From JBMOUD01 sp049319665 (GTDB lineage Bacteria; Pseudomonadota; Gammaproteobacteria; Enterobacterales; Enterobacteriaceae): a stretch of DNA of 64,000 nt. Below are positions 26,084 through 34,248 of the stretch, piece after piece (positions within the stretch are counted from its first letter, which is position 1; every line of letters begins with the position of its first letter). The translations under genes were made by a program, and so were the position numbers. A model generated the notes under the pieces. It ran no database searches and was not told where the DNA came from. It saw nothing but the letters and a program-made list of their open reading frames with translations. The stretch spans positions 62,001-126,000 of the forward strand of contig NZ_JBMOUD010000012.1 in the NCBI RefSeq assembly GCF_049319665.1, read 5' to 3'.

Positions 26084-26215
26084 ATGAAGCATCCTTTTTC
26101 AATTCGTCTGGCTGCGGTTCAGCATTACCTTTCAAAAGCCACCCCAAGCCAAGCCAAGCCAGGCTTGGGGAAACGCCTAAACCTCGAGCTAGATTTCATC
26201 TTTATTTTGATGTAA
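26084..26215 (+). pseudogene. Remnant of an IS3-type OrfA N-terminus
   Basis: A 43-codon frame begins MKHPFSIRLAAVQHYLS, which resembles the start of IS3-family OrfA proteins (M-K-x-x-F-x-x-K/R-L-x-V-V-Q-x-Y-L). The helix-turn-helix that should follow is missing. The next part is a low-complexity block (ccaagccaagccaagcc) that forms a hairpin at 26142-26170 (ccccaagcc / ggcttgggg). The frame runs into the end of mlrA. It is best seen as the scar of a lost insertion sequence. Confidence 0.4.
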
Positions 26216-26992
26216 TCCCTTAATCAATGTTAACTCTGCGATTGGCGCGGTTGCGAGCAGCGCCGCACTGCCAAGTAGCTGCACAGGTAACCCGATTTGT
26301 TGCCATTCTTGTAAGCGAATACGCTGAAGCTTTGTTAAACGTCCCTCGGCCCAAACTAGAATTTGTGCGGCTTGGATACCTTCCAACTGAGGTTCTGCGA
26401 GAGGTTGAGCCAGTAATTCGATATGTACGCCATCTTGGCTTCGCACAATGGCTTCGAGCCACAGTTCTGTGCTGTCAATGTCCCCCCATCCAAGTAACAA
26501 CACGTTAATGCCGGGCGTTTTGCGGGCGGCATTAAGGCAGGTAATAGCATGTTCAATCAACATGCCATCAAGCTGGCTGCACATGAGCAAAGTGGAAGGA
26601 TGGGATTTCAGACGAGTGCGAAGAGGGCGCAGTACATTGTTGACCAATGCGTTAGCTGGATAGTCGCGGCCAAGCTCATTAATTATCTGTCGTGCTTTGC
26701 TGGTTTGGAACTCTTGTAGCGCACTAAGTAAACGCTGTTCCGACTGTGACCAACCGCTGGGCAGCGGTGAGAGTGTGCCTTCTAACAGCGCCTTAATCTG
26801 GCCAACAGGAACACCTCGATTAATCCAAGCCAGAATAGTTTGAATGGTATCAAGATCAGTATCATCAAATTGACGATGTCCACCTTCGGTGCGCTGAGGT
26901 TTTAATAGACCATAGCGGCGTTGCCAGGCGCGCAGCGTGACGGGATTAATACCGCAGATGCGGGCTACTTCACCAATACTGTATAAAGACAT
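26189..26992 (-). CDS. mlrA: MerR-family regulator MlrA
   Basis: This encodes 267 residues (243 in E. coli). The N-terminal MerR domain is characteristic (SLYSIGEVARICGINPVTLR, then AWQRRYGLLKPQRTEGGHRQ). The C-terminal part is a cobalamin-binding-like fold lacking an evident cofactor motif. In E. coli MlrA activates csgD with RpoS and so controls curli and biofilm. Its place near yehZYXW agrees with E. coli. No csg genes are in this window. Confidence 0.9.
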   Translation of the reverse strand: MSLYSIGEVARICGINPVTLRAWQRRYGLLKPQRTEGGHRQFDDTDLDTIQTILAWINRGVPVGQIKALLEGTLSPLPSGWSQSEQRLLSALQEFQTSKARQIINELGRDYPANALVNNVLRPLRTRLKSHPSTLLMCSQLDGMLIEHAITCLNAARKTPGINVLLLGWGDIDSTELWLEAIVRSQDGVHIELLAQPLAEPQLEGIQAAQILVWAEGRLTKLQRIRLQEWQQIGLPVQLLGSAALLATAPIAELTLIKGLHQNKDEI

Positions 26993-27188
26993 AACAAATC
27001 CAATGAGTTTTCAACGAGCCATATTACTGTAGTCGGATTTATAAACTTGTACGAATATAAAATTTTAGTACAAGTTTATAAGGTCAAATCTCTCCCTTCA
27101 TTTTTCAGGCCGGATCGCGTTGCCTAATTGAATTTTATAGCCTAGTTTATCCATTCACTGTCTGGTCTTGAGTCGTTGGAAATCCATT

Positions 27189-27725
27189 ATGTTAACCATT
27201 GGCGAATTGAAATTTGGCGAATTTTCTCGAGATTTTTCGCCCGCAGATATAGATGCTTTGGCTGATACGCTTTTTGCCTGCGTTGAGCAAGGGGCAAGCG
27301 TGGGTTTTATCCTGCCTTTTAGCAAACAACAGGCACAGGTGTTTTGGCATAAGTTGCTGCCTGCATTTGCTAGTGGAGAAAAACGATTATTGGTCGCGCG
27401 GCTGCACGGAAAAATTGTCGGTACCGTACAATTGGTTGTCGGCGCACCGGCTAACGGTAAACATCGTGCCGAGGTGTCAAAACTTTTAGTCCATCCAGAA
27501 GCAAGACGCCAGGGGATTGCCAAACAGCTGATGCAGCGTATTGAGACGTTGGCACTGATTGAAGAGAAGAGTTTGCTGGTGCTAGACACCGATACTCACG
27601 GTAGTGCTGTTGCTCTGTATGAAGGTCTTGGCTATCAGCTGGCCGGAGTGATTCCAGATTACGCCCTTTCTGTAGGGGGTGAATTACACGCCACCAGTGT
27701 GATGTATAAAAAACTTACCGCATAA
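27189..27725 (+). CDS. GNAT-family N-acetyltransferase
   Basis: This encodes 178 residues from ATG 27189; the frame is open upstream to TTG 27168 but ATG is preferred. The acetyl-CoA site is clear (VSKLLVHPEARRQGIAKQLM), followed by the strand LLVLDTDTHGSAVALYEGLG. The N-terminal part (ADTLFACVEQGASVGFILPF) is of the type found in small-molecule acetyltransferases. The substrate is unknown. It is divergent from mlrA. Confidence 0.8.
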   Translation: MLTIGELKFGEFSRDFSPADIDALADTLFACVEQGASVGFILPFSKQQAQVFWHKLLPAFASGEKRLLVARLHGKIVGTVQLVVGAPANGKHRAEVSKLLVHPEARRQGIAKQLMQRIETLALIEEKSLLVLDTDTHGSAVALYEGLGYQLAGVIPDYALSVGGELHATSVMYKKLTA

Positions 27726-27898
27726 GCCTCGTTTTCATATCAAATCTTAATTATCTTTTATATCAACTAGTTGTCTGTTTTTTGTGTTGTCAGCTAGTTG
27801 ATTTCCATCTTGCTATATTCTGCTTGTAATCGGCCTTCCTTGTCGCGTTTTGTGATCTCTGCTGGAATTTTTTTGAACAGCGAATAAATACTCTTTTT

Positions 27899-27924
27899 TT
27901 TAATTGAACGGTCGTTCAATTAAA
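27899..27924. promoter_or_regulatory. BetI-like palindromic operator upstream of the BCCT carrier
   Basis: A palindrome with 12-bp perfect arms around a 2-bp centre (tttaattgaacg-gt-cgttcaattaaa) lies 94 bp before the BCCT start. TTGAAC-based palindromes of this kind are operators of BetI, the choline-sensing TetR-family repressor. No betIBA genes are in the window, so a distant regulator would be needed. Confidence 0.6.
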
Positions 27925-28018
27925 TATAGGATTCATTTTGTAAAAAGTATGTCAATTTTTAGTAACCATAATGTTATTAGTGATATTCCATTGTTGTATG
28001 AAACGGATGGAGCAAAAA

Positions 28019-29584
28019 ATGACAGTGATGAGTCAAAAAACCGACGATGAACATCCTATACGTCTAAACCTGCCAGTATTTATCACCTCTGCAATTGTGC
28101 TACTCACGCTTGGTATTCTTATTGTTTTATTTCCGCAAGGGAGTCAGCTTTGGCTAAACCGTGCCCAAACTTGGGTGGCTGACGTGTTTGGTTGGTATTA
28201 CATGCTATTGATGAGCGCTTGTATGGTGTTCGTTTTCTGGCTGGCTTTCTCTCGTCACGGTCATATTCGTCTTGGGCAAGAGGATGAAAAACCAGAATTT
28301 AGCTACCCATCTTGGGTGGCGATGCTGTTTTCTGCCGGTATAGGTATTGCGCTGGTCTATTACGGCGCCTACGAGCCGCTGGATCATTTTCTTTCTCCGC
28401 CAGAAGGCGCAGGAGGAACGGTGGAAGCCGCACGCCAGGCGATGGCGATTACTTTTTTACACTGGGGCTTACATGGCTGGGCGCTTTACGCGCTGATTGC
28501 TACCGCCTTAGCTTATTTTGCCTACTGTAAAGGTCTGCCCTTAGCGTTACGCTCGGCGTTATATCCCATTTTTGGTGAGCGAATTCACGGTTTACCCGGA
28601 CATGTAGTTGATAGTTTTGGCATATTAGTAACCGTGATTTCCATGGTGACCAATTTGGGAATTGGCGCGTTATTGGTGAACTCTGGGCTAAGTTATCTTT
28701 TCCATATCGACCAAAGTTCACATGTGTTGGTAGTACTTATTGTTGTCATGATGATCGTAGCGACCATTGCGGCCGTTACTGGTGTTGAAAAGGGCATTGC
28801 CATGTTGTCCAACATTAACGTTGGCTTCTTATGTCTATTGCTGCTGTTTGTTTTCCTCACCGGCCCGACATTAGATTTAATCAACGGAATGGTGCAAAAC
28901 GTTGGTGATTATCTGACATCGATTGTCGATAAGAGCTTTGATCTTTACCTCTATGGTAAAGCGCAAAGATGGCAGGGGGCCTGGACACTATTTTACTGGG
29001 CATGGTGGGTTGCCTGGGCGCCGTTTGTTGGCTTGTTTATTGCCCGCATATCTAAAGGCCGTACCATTCGCGAGTTGATTTTAGGCGTACTGCTGATTCC
29101 GCTGGGCTTTACGTTGGCCTGGCTATCTATTTTTGGCAATACCGCTATCAGTTTAGTGCTGGAACAGGGGCAAGCTATCTTGGGTTCCGTGGCACAAGCC
29201 GATCCTCCAATGGCAGTATTCAAACTATTTGAGTATCTACCTTTTACTGAATTCACCGCCGGTTTTACCATTCTAATCAGCTTCTTGCTGTTTATGACCC
29301 CGGTTGATTCAGGTACGTTAATGATCGCCAATCTTTCCTGCAAAGGCGGAACATCCAGCGACGATGCGCCGGTATGGTTACGAATATTCTGGGCCGTTGT
29401 CACCACGCTTGTTTGTATTGGCTTGCTCTATAGCGGTAACTTCAGCGCTATGCAGACGGCAGTGGTACTCTGCGGTTTACCATTCTCGGTGATTATTTTG
29501 ATGTATATGGTGAGCCTTTCAAAGGAGCTGAGCCGCAGTAATCCGGGGATGGCCGTTCGAATCAACGGCGGGATTAGTCGTTAG
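28019..29584 (+). CDS. BCCT-family betaine/choline/carnitine transporter
   Basis: This encodes 521 residues from ATG 28019, which has GGAG six bases upstream; earlier in-frame ATGs (27971, 27998, 28007) lack a good site. Twelve membrane segments are predicted. The family signature in helix 8 is clear (FYWAWWVAWAPFVGLFIARI, then SKGRTIRE), as are FLHWGLHGWALYA and FLLFMTPVDSGTLMIA. It imports a quaternary-ammonium osmoprotectant. The long C-terminal tail of E. coli BetT is lacking; the BetI-like operator nevertheless points to choline. The stop lies in a 25-bp tandem repeat, so the last residues (VRINGGISR) come from repeat DNA. Confidence 0.9.
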   Translation: MTVMSQKTDDEHPIRLNLPVFITSAIVLLTLGILIVLFPQGSQLWLNRAQTWVADVFGWYYMLLMSACMVFVFWLAFSRHGHIRLGQEDEKPEFSYPSWVAMLFSAGIGIALVYYGAYEPLDHFLSPPEGAGGTVEAARQAMAITFLHWGLHGWALYALIATALAYFAYCKGLPLALRSALYPIFGERIHGLPGHVVDSFGILVTVISMVTNLGIGALLVNSGLSYLFHIDQSSHVLVVLIVVMMIVATIAAVTGVEKGIAMLSNINVGFLCLLLLFVFLTGPTLDLINGMVQNVGDYLTSIVDKSFDLYLYGKAQRWQGAWTLFYWAWWVAWAPFVGLFIARISKGRTIRELILGVLLIPLGFTLAWLSIFGNTAISLVLEQGQAILGSVAQADPPMAVFKLFEYLPFTEFTAGFTILISFLLFMTPVDSGTLMIANLSCKGGTSSDDAPVWLRIFWAVVTTLVCIGLLYSGNFSAMQTAVVLCGLPFSVIILMYMVSLSKELSRSNPGMAVRINGGISR

Positions 29585-29629
29585 AATCAACAACGGGATT
29601 AGTCGTTCGAATCAACGACGGGATTTTTA
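29555..29629 (+). repeat. Three tandem 25-bp repeats spanning the BCCT stop
   Basis: Copies run 29555-29579, 29580-29604 and 29605-29629 with the core g-t-t-(c/a)-g-a-a-t-c-a-a-c, then (g/a)-(g/a)-c-g-g-g-a-t-t. The first copy is coding and contains the C-terminal residues of the BCCT carrier; the other two are downstream. A 25-bp unit is out of frame with codons, so a copy change would alter the C-terminus. Confidence 0.75.
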
Positions 29630-30402
29630 AAACCAGTACGGTGAATATTTCAGTTGAGGAAGCAATAACCGTTGCTTGTTCGGTTTTGTAAAACCGGAAC
29701 GGTGTAAATTTCGGTTGAGGAAGCAATGACCGTTGCTTGTTCGGTTTTTAAAACCAGAACAGTGTAATTTTCGGTTCTTCAAATGTGGTGTTCAATGTTG
29801 CTCCATTGACCGAACCGACCAAAGAGGAAATGGGGCTTTCCTCTTTGGAATCTCCAGCCCTTTCAATACATTGGCCTCCATTCCAGCGGAGGCCATGTTT
29901 CAGAAACCTCAGTGATAGCGCAAATTTCATCCCATCCGGGATGCCCGGCTGCGGGGTCGAGCCAATGATAAAACTATTGTCTCTCACCTCTTGCCGGTGA
30001 AATTTTGAGTGCGCTTAGCGGCTTTTAAGGTCAAGTTCAAAGGCAGAGGCAGTTTTTGACGTTAAAAAAGCCTGGTGGCGCACTCAAAATTTCACTGACG
30101 AGTGGTGGAGAGATAACGTCTTTATCGTTAGCTCGAACCCGAGGAAGGCATGGCGGAGCCATGAAATTTGCGCCTGTCGCTATGGCACCTGAAACATAGT
30201 CTAATTGGAATGAGATATAACACCATGAAAAGGCGCAGGATTGTAAAGGAACGCGCCTTCGTTCCTTTACTCGGTTTAGGCTGCGGGGCAGCATTGAACA
30301 CCGTACTTCGGAAACCGAAAAATCACTGTTCCGGTTTTAAAAACCGAATAAGCAACGGTCATTGCTTCCTAAATCGAACATTACACCGTTACGGTTTTAA
30401 AT
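29624..30402. repeat. Composite palindromic repeat element A
   Basis: A 780-bp non-coding element made of two diverged units in inverted orientation. The outer parts carry roughly 60-bp subrepeats starting aaaacc at 29629, 29690 and 29750, with matching inverted ones near 30334-30400. Each unit has a stem-loop at the same place: 29819-29848 (12-bp stem) on the left and 30243-30270 (10-bp stem) on the right. The units meet at a perfect 18-bp inverted repeat, 29997-30014 and 30078-30095, around a 63-bp centre. The reverse complement of element B (36883-37583) matches it throughout. Short frames within it are not conserved as proteins. Confidence 0.8.
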
Positions 30403-30432
30403 AGCGATATCAACGCTTCGCAAAAGCGTTAA

Positions 30433-30472
30433 AAAAAATGCCCGGTCAGCATTCCCTGACCAGGCATTTTTA
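30433..30472 (-). terminator. Terminator of the talA-tktB operon
   Basis: On the minus strand a stem built from ggcatttt/aaaatgcc and ggtcag/ctgacc pairs (one bulged base) is followed by a run of T. It lies just past the tktB stop. Confidence 0.85.
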
Positions 30473-30494
30473 TTCAGCACGTTAACTGCTTAAC

Positions 30495-32489
30495 TTATTT
30501 CAGTAAGCCCTGCGCCTTAGCAACAATATTCTCTACGGTGAAACCGAACTCTTCGAACAAAAGCTCCGCAGGCGCCGACTCACCGAAGGTGGTCATCCCA
30601 ATGATGGCACCATTCAGGCCAACGTATTTGTACCATGCATCCGCGATACCCGCTTCAATCGCCACGCGAGCAGTCACGGCAGCTGGCAGCACAGACTCGC
30701 GGTAAGCGGCGTCTTGCTTGTCGAAAGCATCGGTAGACGGCATAGAAACCACGCGCACTTTGGTGCCCGCAGCGGCCAGTTTGTCGGCGGCTTCTACTGT
30801 GATACCCACTTCTGAACCGGTCGCAATCAGGATAACGTCCGGGGTGCCTTCTGAATCTTTCAGAATATAACCACCGCGGTAGACGTTCGCCAGTTGCTCA
30901 GCGGTACGTGGCTGCTGGGTCAGGTTCTGACGAGAGAAAATCAGCGTGGTCGGGCCGTCGTTGCGCTCGATACCGTACTGCCAGGCAATCGCTGATTCTA
31001 CCTGGTCAGCAGGACGCCAGGTGCTCATGTTTGGCGTGACGCGCAGGCTGGCGATTTGCTCAACCGGCTGGTGCGTCGGGCCGTCTTCGCCCAGACCAAT
31101 AGAGTCGTGGGTGTAAACGAACACGTTGCGCAGTTTCATCAGCGCCGCCATACGTACCGCGTTACGCGCGTATTCTACAAACATCAGGAAGGTGGCAGAG
31201 TACGGCAGGAAACCGCCGTGCAGCGCGATACCGTTGGTGATGGCGGTCATGCCGAATTCACGCACGCCGTAATGGATGTAGTTACCCGCTGCGTCGTCGT
31301 TCAACGCTTTAGAGCCAGACCACATGGTCAGGTTGCTTGGTGCCAGGTCAGCAGAGCCGCCGAGGAATTCAGGCAACACTTTACCGAAGGCTTCCAGCGC
31401 GTTTTGTGACGCTTTACGGCTGGCGATGTTCGCCGGGTTAGCCTGCAGGTGCTCAACAAATTTCTTGGCGTCAGCTTTCCAGGTGGCAGGCAGTTCACCG
31501 TTCACACGGCGTTTGAACTCAGCAGCCAGCTCAGGGAAGGCTTTTGCATAGGCGGCAAATTTCTCATCCCATGCCGCTTCTTTCGCTTTGCCTGCTTCTT
31601 TCGCATCCCACTGCGCGTAGATATCCTGTGGGATTTCAAACGGTGCGTATTTCCAGCCCAGCGCTTCGCGAGTTGCCGCAACTTCGGCGGCACCCAGAGC
31701 AGCACCATGCACGTCGTGAGTGCCGGCTTTGTTTGGCGAACCGAAACCGATGATGGTTTTGCACATCAACAGAGAGGGTTTGTCGGTTACTTTACGGGCG
31801 TCTTCGATTGCGGCTTTAATGGCGTCTGGATTATGGCCATCAACACCGCGCACAACGTGCCAGCCGTAGGCTTCAAAACGCTTAGCCGTATCATCGGTGA
31901 ACCAGCCTTCTACGTGGCCGTCGATAGAGATACCGTTGTCATCATAAAACGCGGTCAGTTTGCCGAGTTTCATGGTGCCAGCCAGTGAACAGGCTTCGTG
32001 AGAGATACCTTCCATCATACAACCGTCACCCAGGAACGCGTAGGTGTGGTGGTCAACGATGTCGTGGCCTGGTTTATTGAACTGTGCAGCCAGCGTACGT
32101 TCTGCGATAGCAAAACCTACGGCGTTAGCAATACCCTGGCCCAATGGGCCCGTGGTGGTTTCAACACCTGGGGTGTAGCCGTATTCTGGGTGACCTGGAG
32201 TTTTAGAATGCAGTTGACGGAAGTTTTCCAGTTCTTTGATTGGCAGCGCGTAACCGGTGAGGTGCAGCAGGCTGTAAATCAGCATAGAACCGTGTCCGTT
32301 AGACAGGACGAAGCGGTCGCGGTCTGCCCAGTGTGGGTTGGTCGGGTTATGGTTCAGGTAGTCGCGCCATAACACTTCGGCGATGTCCGCCATGCCCATT
32401 GGGGCACCAGGGTGGCCAGAGTTTGCTTTCTGCACGGCGTCCATGCTCAGGGCGCGGATAGCGTTGGCCAGTTCTTTACGAGAGGACAT
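30495..32489 (-). CDS. tktB: Transketolase
   Basis: This encodes 664 residues, the standard transketolase length. It moves two-carbon units between pentose-phosphate sugars with thiamine diphosphate. Visible motifs include the N-terminal KANSGHPGAPMGMADIAEVL, the ThDP motif GDGCMMEGISHEACSLAG with DDNGISIDG, and the catalytic Glu/His region YTHDSIGLGEDGPTHQPVEQ. The gene follows talA by 16 bp, the arrangement of E. coli talA-tktB, hence the symbol; sequence alone does not separate TktA from TktB. GGAG precedes ATG 32489. Confidence 0.9.
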   Translation of the reverse strand: MSSRKELANAIRALSMDAVQKANSGHPGAPMGMADIAEVLWRDYLNHNPTNPHWADRDRFVLSNGHGSMLIYSLLHLTGYALPIKELENFRQLHSKTPGHPEYGYTPGVETTTGPLGQGIANAVGFAIAERTLAAQFNKPGHDIVDHHTYAFLGDGCMMEGISHEACSLAGTMKLGKLTAFYDDNGISIDGHVEGWFTDDTAKRFEAYGWHVVRGVDGHNPDAIKAAIEDARKVTDKPSLLMCKTIIGFGSPNKAGTHDVHGAALGAAEVAATREALGWKYAPFEIPQDIYAQWDAKEAGKAKEAAWDEKFAAYAKAFPELAAEFKRRVNGELPATWKADAKKFVEHLQANPANIASRKASQNALEAFGKVLPEFLGGSADLAPSNLTMWSGSKALNDDAAGNYIHYGVREFGMTAITNGIALHGGFLPYSATFLMFVEYARNAVRMAALMKLRNVFVYTHDSIGLGEDGPTHQPVEQIASLRVTPNMSTWRPADQVESAIAWQYGIERNDGPTTLIFSRQNLTQQPRTAEQLANVYRGGYILKDSEGTPDVILIATGSEVGITVEAADKLAAAGTKVRVVSMPSTDAFDKQDAAYRESVLPAAVTARVAIEAGIADAWYKYVGLNGAIIGMTTFGESAPAELLFEEFGFTVENIVAKAQGLLK

Positions 32490-32505
32490 ATTCAGCTCCG
32501 ATTAA

Positions 32506-33456
32506 TTACAGTTGAGCGGACAGCATATCTTCCAGCTTCTGCTGGTCGACGGCGAATAGGCGAATACCTTCAGCCAGTTTTTCAACCGCCATCGGATCTT
32601 GGTTATGCTGCCAGCGGAATTCAGATTCACTTAATGGTGCCGGTGGATTGAACGCCTCTGTTGATGGGGACAGTTTGCGTTCAAACGGTGCCGTATTGTT
32701 TTTCAGCTCTTCTAACAGATTTGGTGCGATGGTTAGACGATCGCATCCAGCCAGGGCCAAGATTTGTTCCACTTTACGGAAACTGGCCCCCATGATCACC
32801 GTCTGATAACGATGCTCTTTGTAGTATTTGTAGATAGCGCTGACGGATTTAACGCCGGGATCCTGTTCTACATTGTAGGCGGCATTTGGCTCTTTCGCCT
32901 TGTACCAATCATAGATGCGGCCAACAAATGGAGAAATCAGATAAACGCCAGCTTCTGCACAGGCACGTGCCTGTGCGAAGGAGAACAGCAGAGTCAGGTT
33001 ACAGTTGATCCCTTCTTTTTCCAGCTCTTCCGCGGCTTTGATGCCTTCCCAGGTTGACGCCAGTTTGATAAGAATTCTTGATTTATCAATTCCATGAGCC
33101 TGGTACATGCCAATGAGCTTGCGGGCTTTCGCAACACACATTCCGCGATCAAAGGACAGACGGGCGTCAACTTCGGTTGAAATACGCCCCGGTACACTTT
33201 TCAGAATTTCCAGGCCAATATTAACAGCCAGTTTATCGCTGGCATTGATCAGTTGGGTTTCTTTATTGCCGCCCTGCAGCCGGGCATATTCCAGCGCTTC
33301 TTTTATTAGAGAGTTATATTGCGGGAGTGCGGCAGCTTTAAGAATCAAAGAGGGATTGGTCGTGGCATCTTGCGGTTCAAACTGACGAATAGATTCGATA
33401 TCTCCACTATCAGCGACAACGGTGGTGACCTGTTTGAGGGCATCTAATTGGTTCAT
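32506..33456 (-). CDS. talA: Transaldolase A
   Basis: This encodes 316 residues. It exchanges three-carbon units in the pentose phosphate pathway. ATG 33456 (MNQLDALKQVTTVVADSGDI) has the ribosome site AGGAG and matches the family start; the frame stays open to 33618, but that extension is not conserved. The Schiff-base lysine lies in SRILIKLASTWEGIKAAEEL. NPSLIL and the late GASFRKVEQILALAGCDRLT also match. First gene of talA-tktB. Confidence 0.95.
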   Translation of the reverse strand: MNQLDALKQVTTVVADSGDIESIRQFEPQDATTNPSLILKAAALPQYNSLIKEALEYARLQGGNKETQLINASDKLAVNIGLEILKSVPGRISTEVDARLSFDRGMCVAKARKLIGMYQAHGIDKSRILIKLASTWEGIKAAEELEKEGINCNLTLLFSFAQARACAEAGVYLISPFVGRIYDWYKAKEPNAAYNVEQDPGVKSVSAIYKYYKEHRYQTVIMGASFRKVEQILALAGCDRLTIAPNLLEELKNNTAPFERKLSPSTEAFNPPAPLSESEFRWQHNQDPMAVEKLAEGIRLFAVDQQKLEDMLSAQL

Positions 33457-33795
33457 TCCAAGCTCCTTAAGAAAAATCCATGCTGCTATATGTAAAATAA
33501 GTCCGAATGTAAAATAAATCCGATTTGTAGGGTACATAAGCTGCATCATTTTATTAACACTTTGAATGCGCTTTTTCTTATCGTTGTGATGGGCTATGGC
33601 TATGTTTAAATAAAACAATAGTTTAGGTTTTTTTTGGTTGTTGGATTGTTAAAGCTTGGTGAGCGATCGGGTTGAAACTGACCAGTCATTTATCGCATAG
33701 CGATGCGCTAGCAACATAATATTGTACGCATTGTTGCTAGCGAGGATGCAGACCGAAGGGAAAGTGGGTTCGACCTGACGATAGAAGGGGGAAAG
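33457..33795. other. 339-bp talA upstream region with a hairpin
   Basis: This gap separates yaiI and talA, both on the minus strand, and holds the talA promoter, with a T-rich stretch around 33620-33655. An inverted repeat of 10-bp perfect arms (cgctagcaac / gttgctagcg) lies at 33706-33742; it has no T-run and may be a weak terminator or a processing signal after yaiI. No gene was seen. Confidence 0.5.
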
Positions 33796-34248
33796 TTAAC
33801 CGCGTTTGGCCTGTACCAGCCATTTATCGAGTTCATTGGCAAACTGTTGGCGATCGCGCTGATTCATGGTGGCCGGCCCGCCGGTTTGGATACCGCTGGC
33901 GCGCATGGTATCCATAAAATCGCGCATATTGAGGCGCTCGCGAATGGTCTCTGTGGTGTAACGTTCACCGCGAGGATTGAGCGCCATTCCGCCTTTTTCA
34001 ATCACTTCAGCCGCTAAAGGGATATCAGCAGTGATCACCAGATCGCCGGTTTCGACCCGCTTGACGATCTCGTTATCCGCGACATCAAAACCGGATTCCA
34101 CGCGCAAGGTGCGCACAAACTTGGAAGGCGGTGTACGAATCGTTTGGTTGGCTACTAATGTAACCATGATTCCGGTGCGTTCAGCGGCACGAAATAACAC
34201 CTCTTTAATAACGTTTGGACAGGCGTCGGCATCAACCCAAATTTGCAT
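33796..34248 (-). CDS. yaiI: UPF0178 (DUF188) family protein YaiI
   Basis: This encodes 150 residues. Family landmarks are the start MQIWVDADACPNVIKEVLFR, the DXD-like acidic residues, DLVITADIPLA and the tail MRASGIQTGGPATMNQRDRQ. The fold is PIN/NYN-like, suggesting a nuclease, but no activity is established. Its ATG overlaps the hemF stop by one base (ATGA), so the two are translated in coupling. Confidence 0.9.
   Translation of the reverse strand: MQIWVDADACPNVIKEVLFRAAERTGIMVTLVANQTIRTPPSKFVRTLRVESGFDVADNEIVKRVETGDLVITADIPLAAEVIEKGGMALNPRGERYTTETIRERLNMRDFMDTMRASGIQTGGPATMNQRDRQQFANELDKWLVQAKRG

Noticed and set aside
29555..29750. Reading the short repeats after the BCCT gene as a CRISPR array.
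   Set aside because: The 25-bp units are directly adjacent without spacers, and the 60-bp subrepeats lack unique spacers; no cas gene is near.
29785..30000. A 71-codon frame in element A, with partial similarity to frames in element B.
   Set aside because: The similarity follows from the DNA repeat. The frame is interrupted at different places in the other units, and changes preserve stems and not codons.
30495..32489. Several long frames on the strand opposite tktB.
   Set aside because: They are mirror images of strong codon bias in tktB, with no recognisable protein pattern.
33457..33618. A longer N-terminus of transaldolase.
   Set aside because: The extra 54 residues are AT-rich and unlike any transaldolase, and the inner ATG has a perfect ribosome site.
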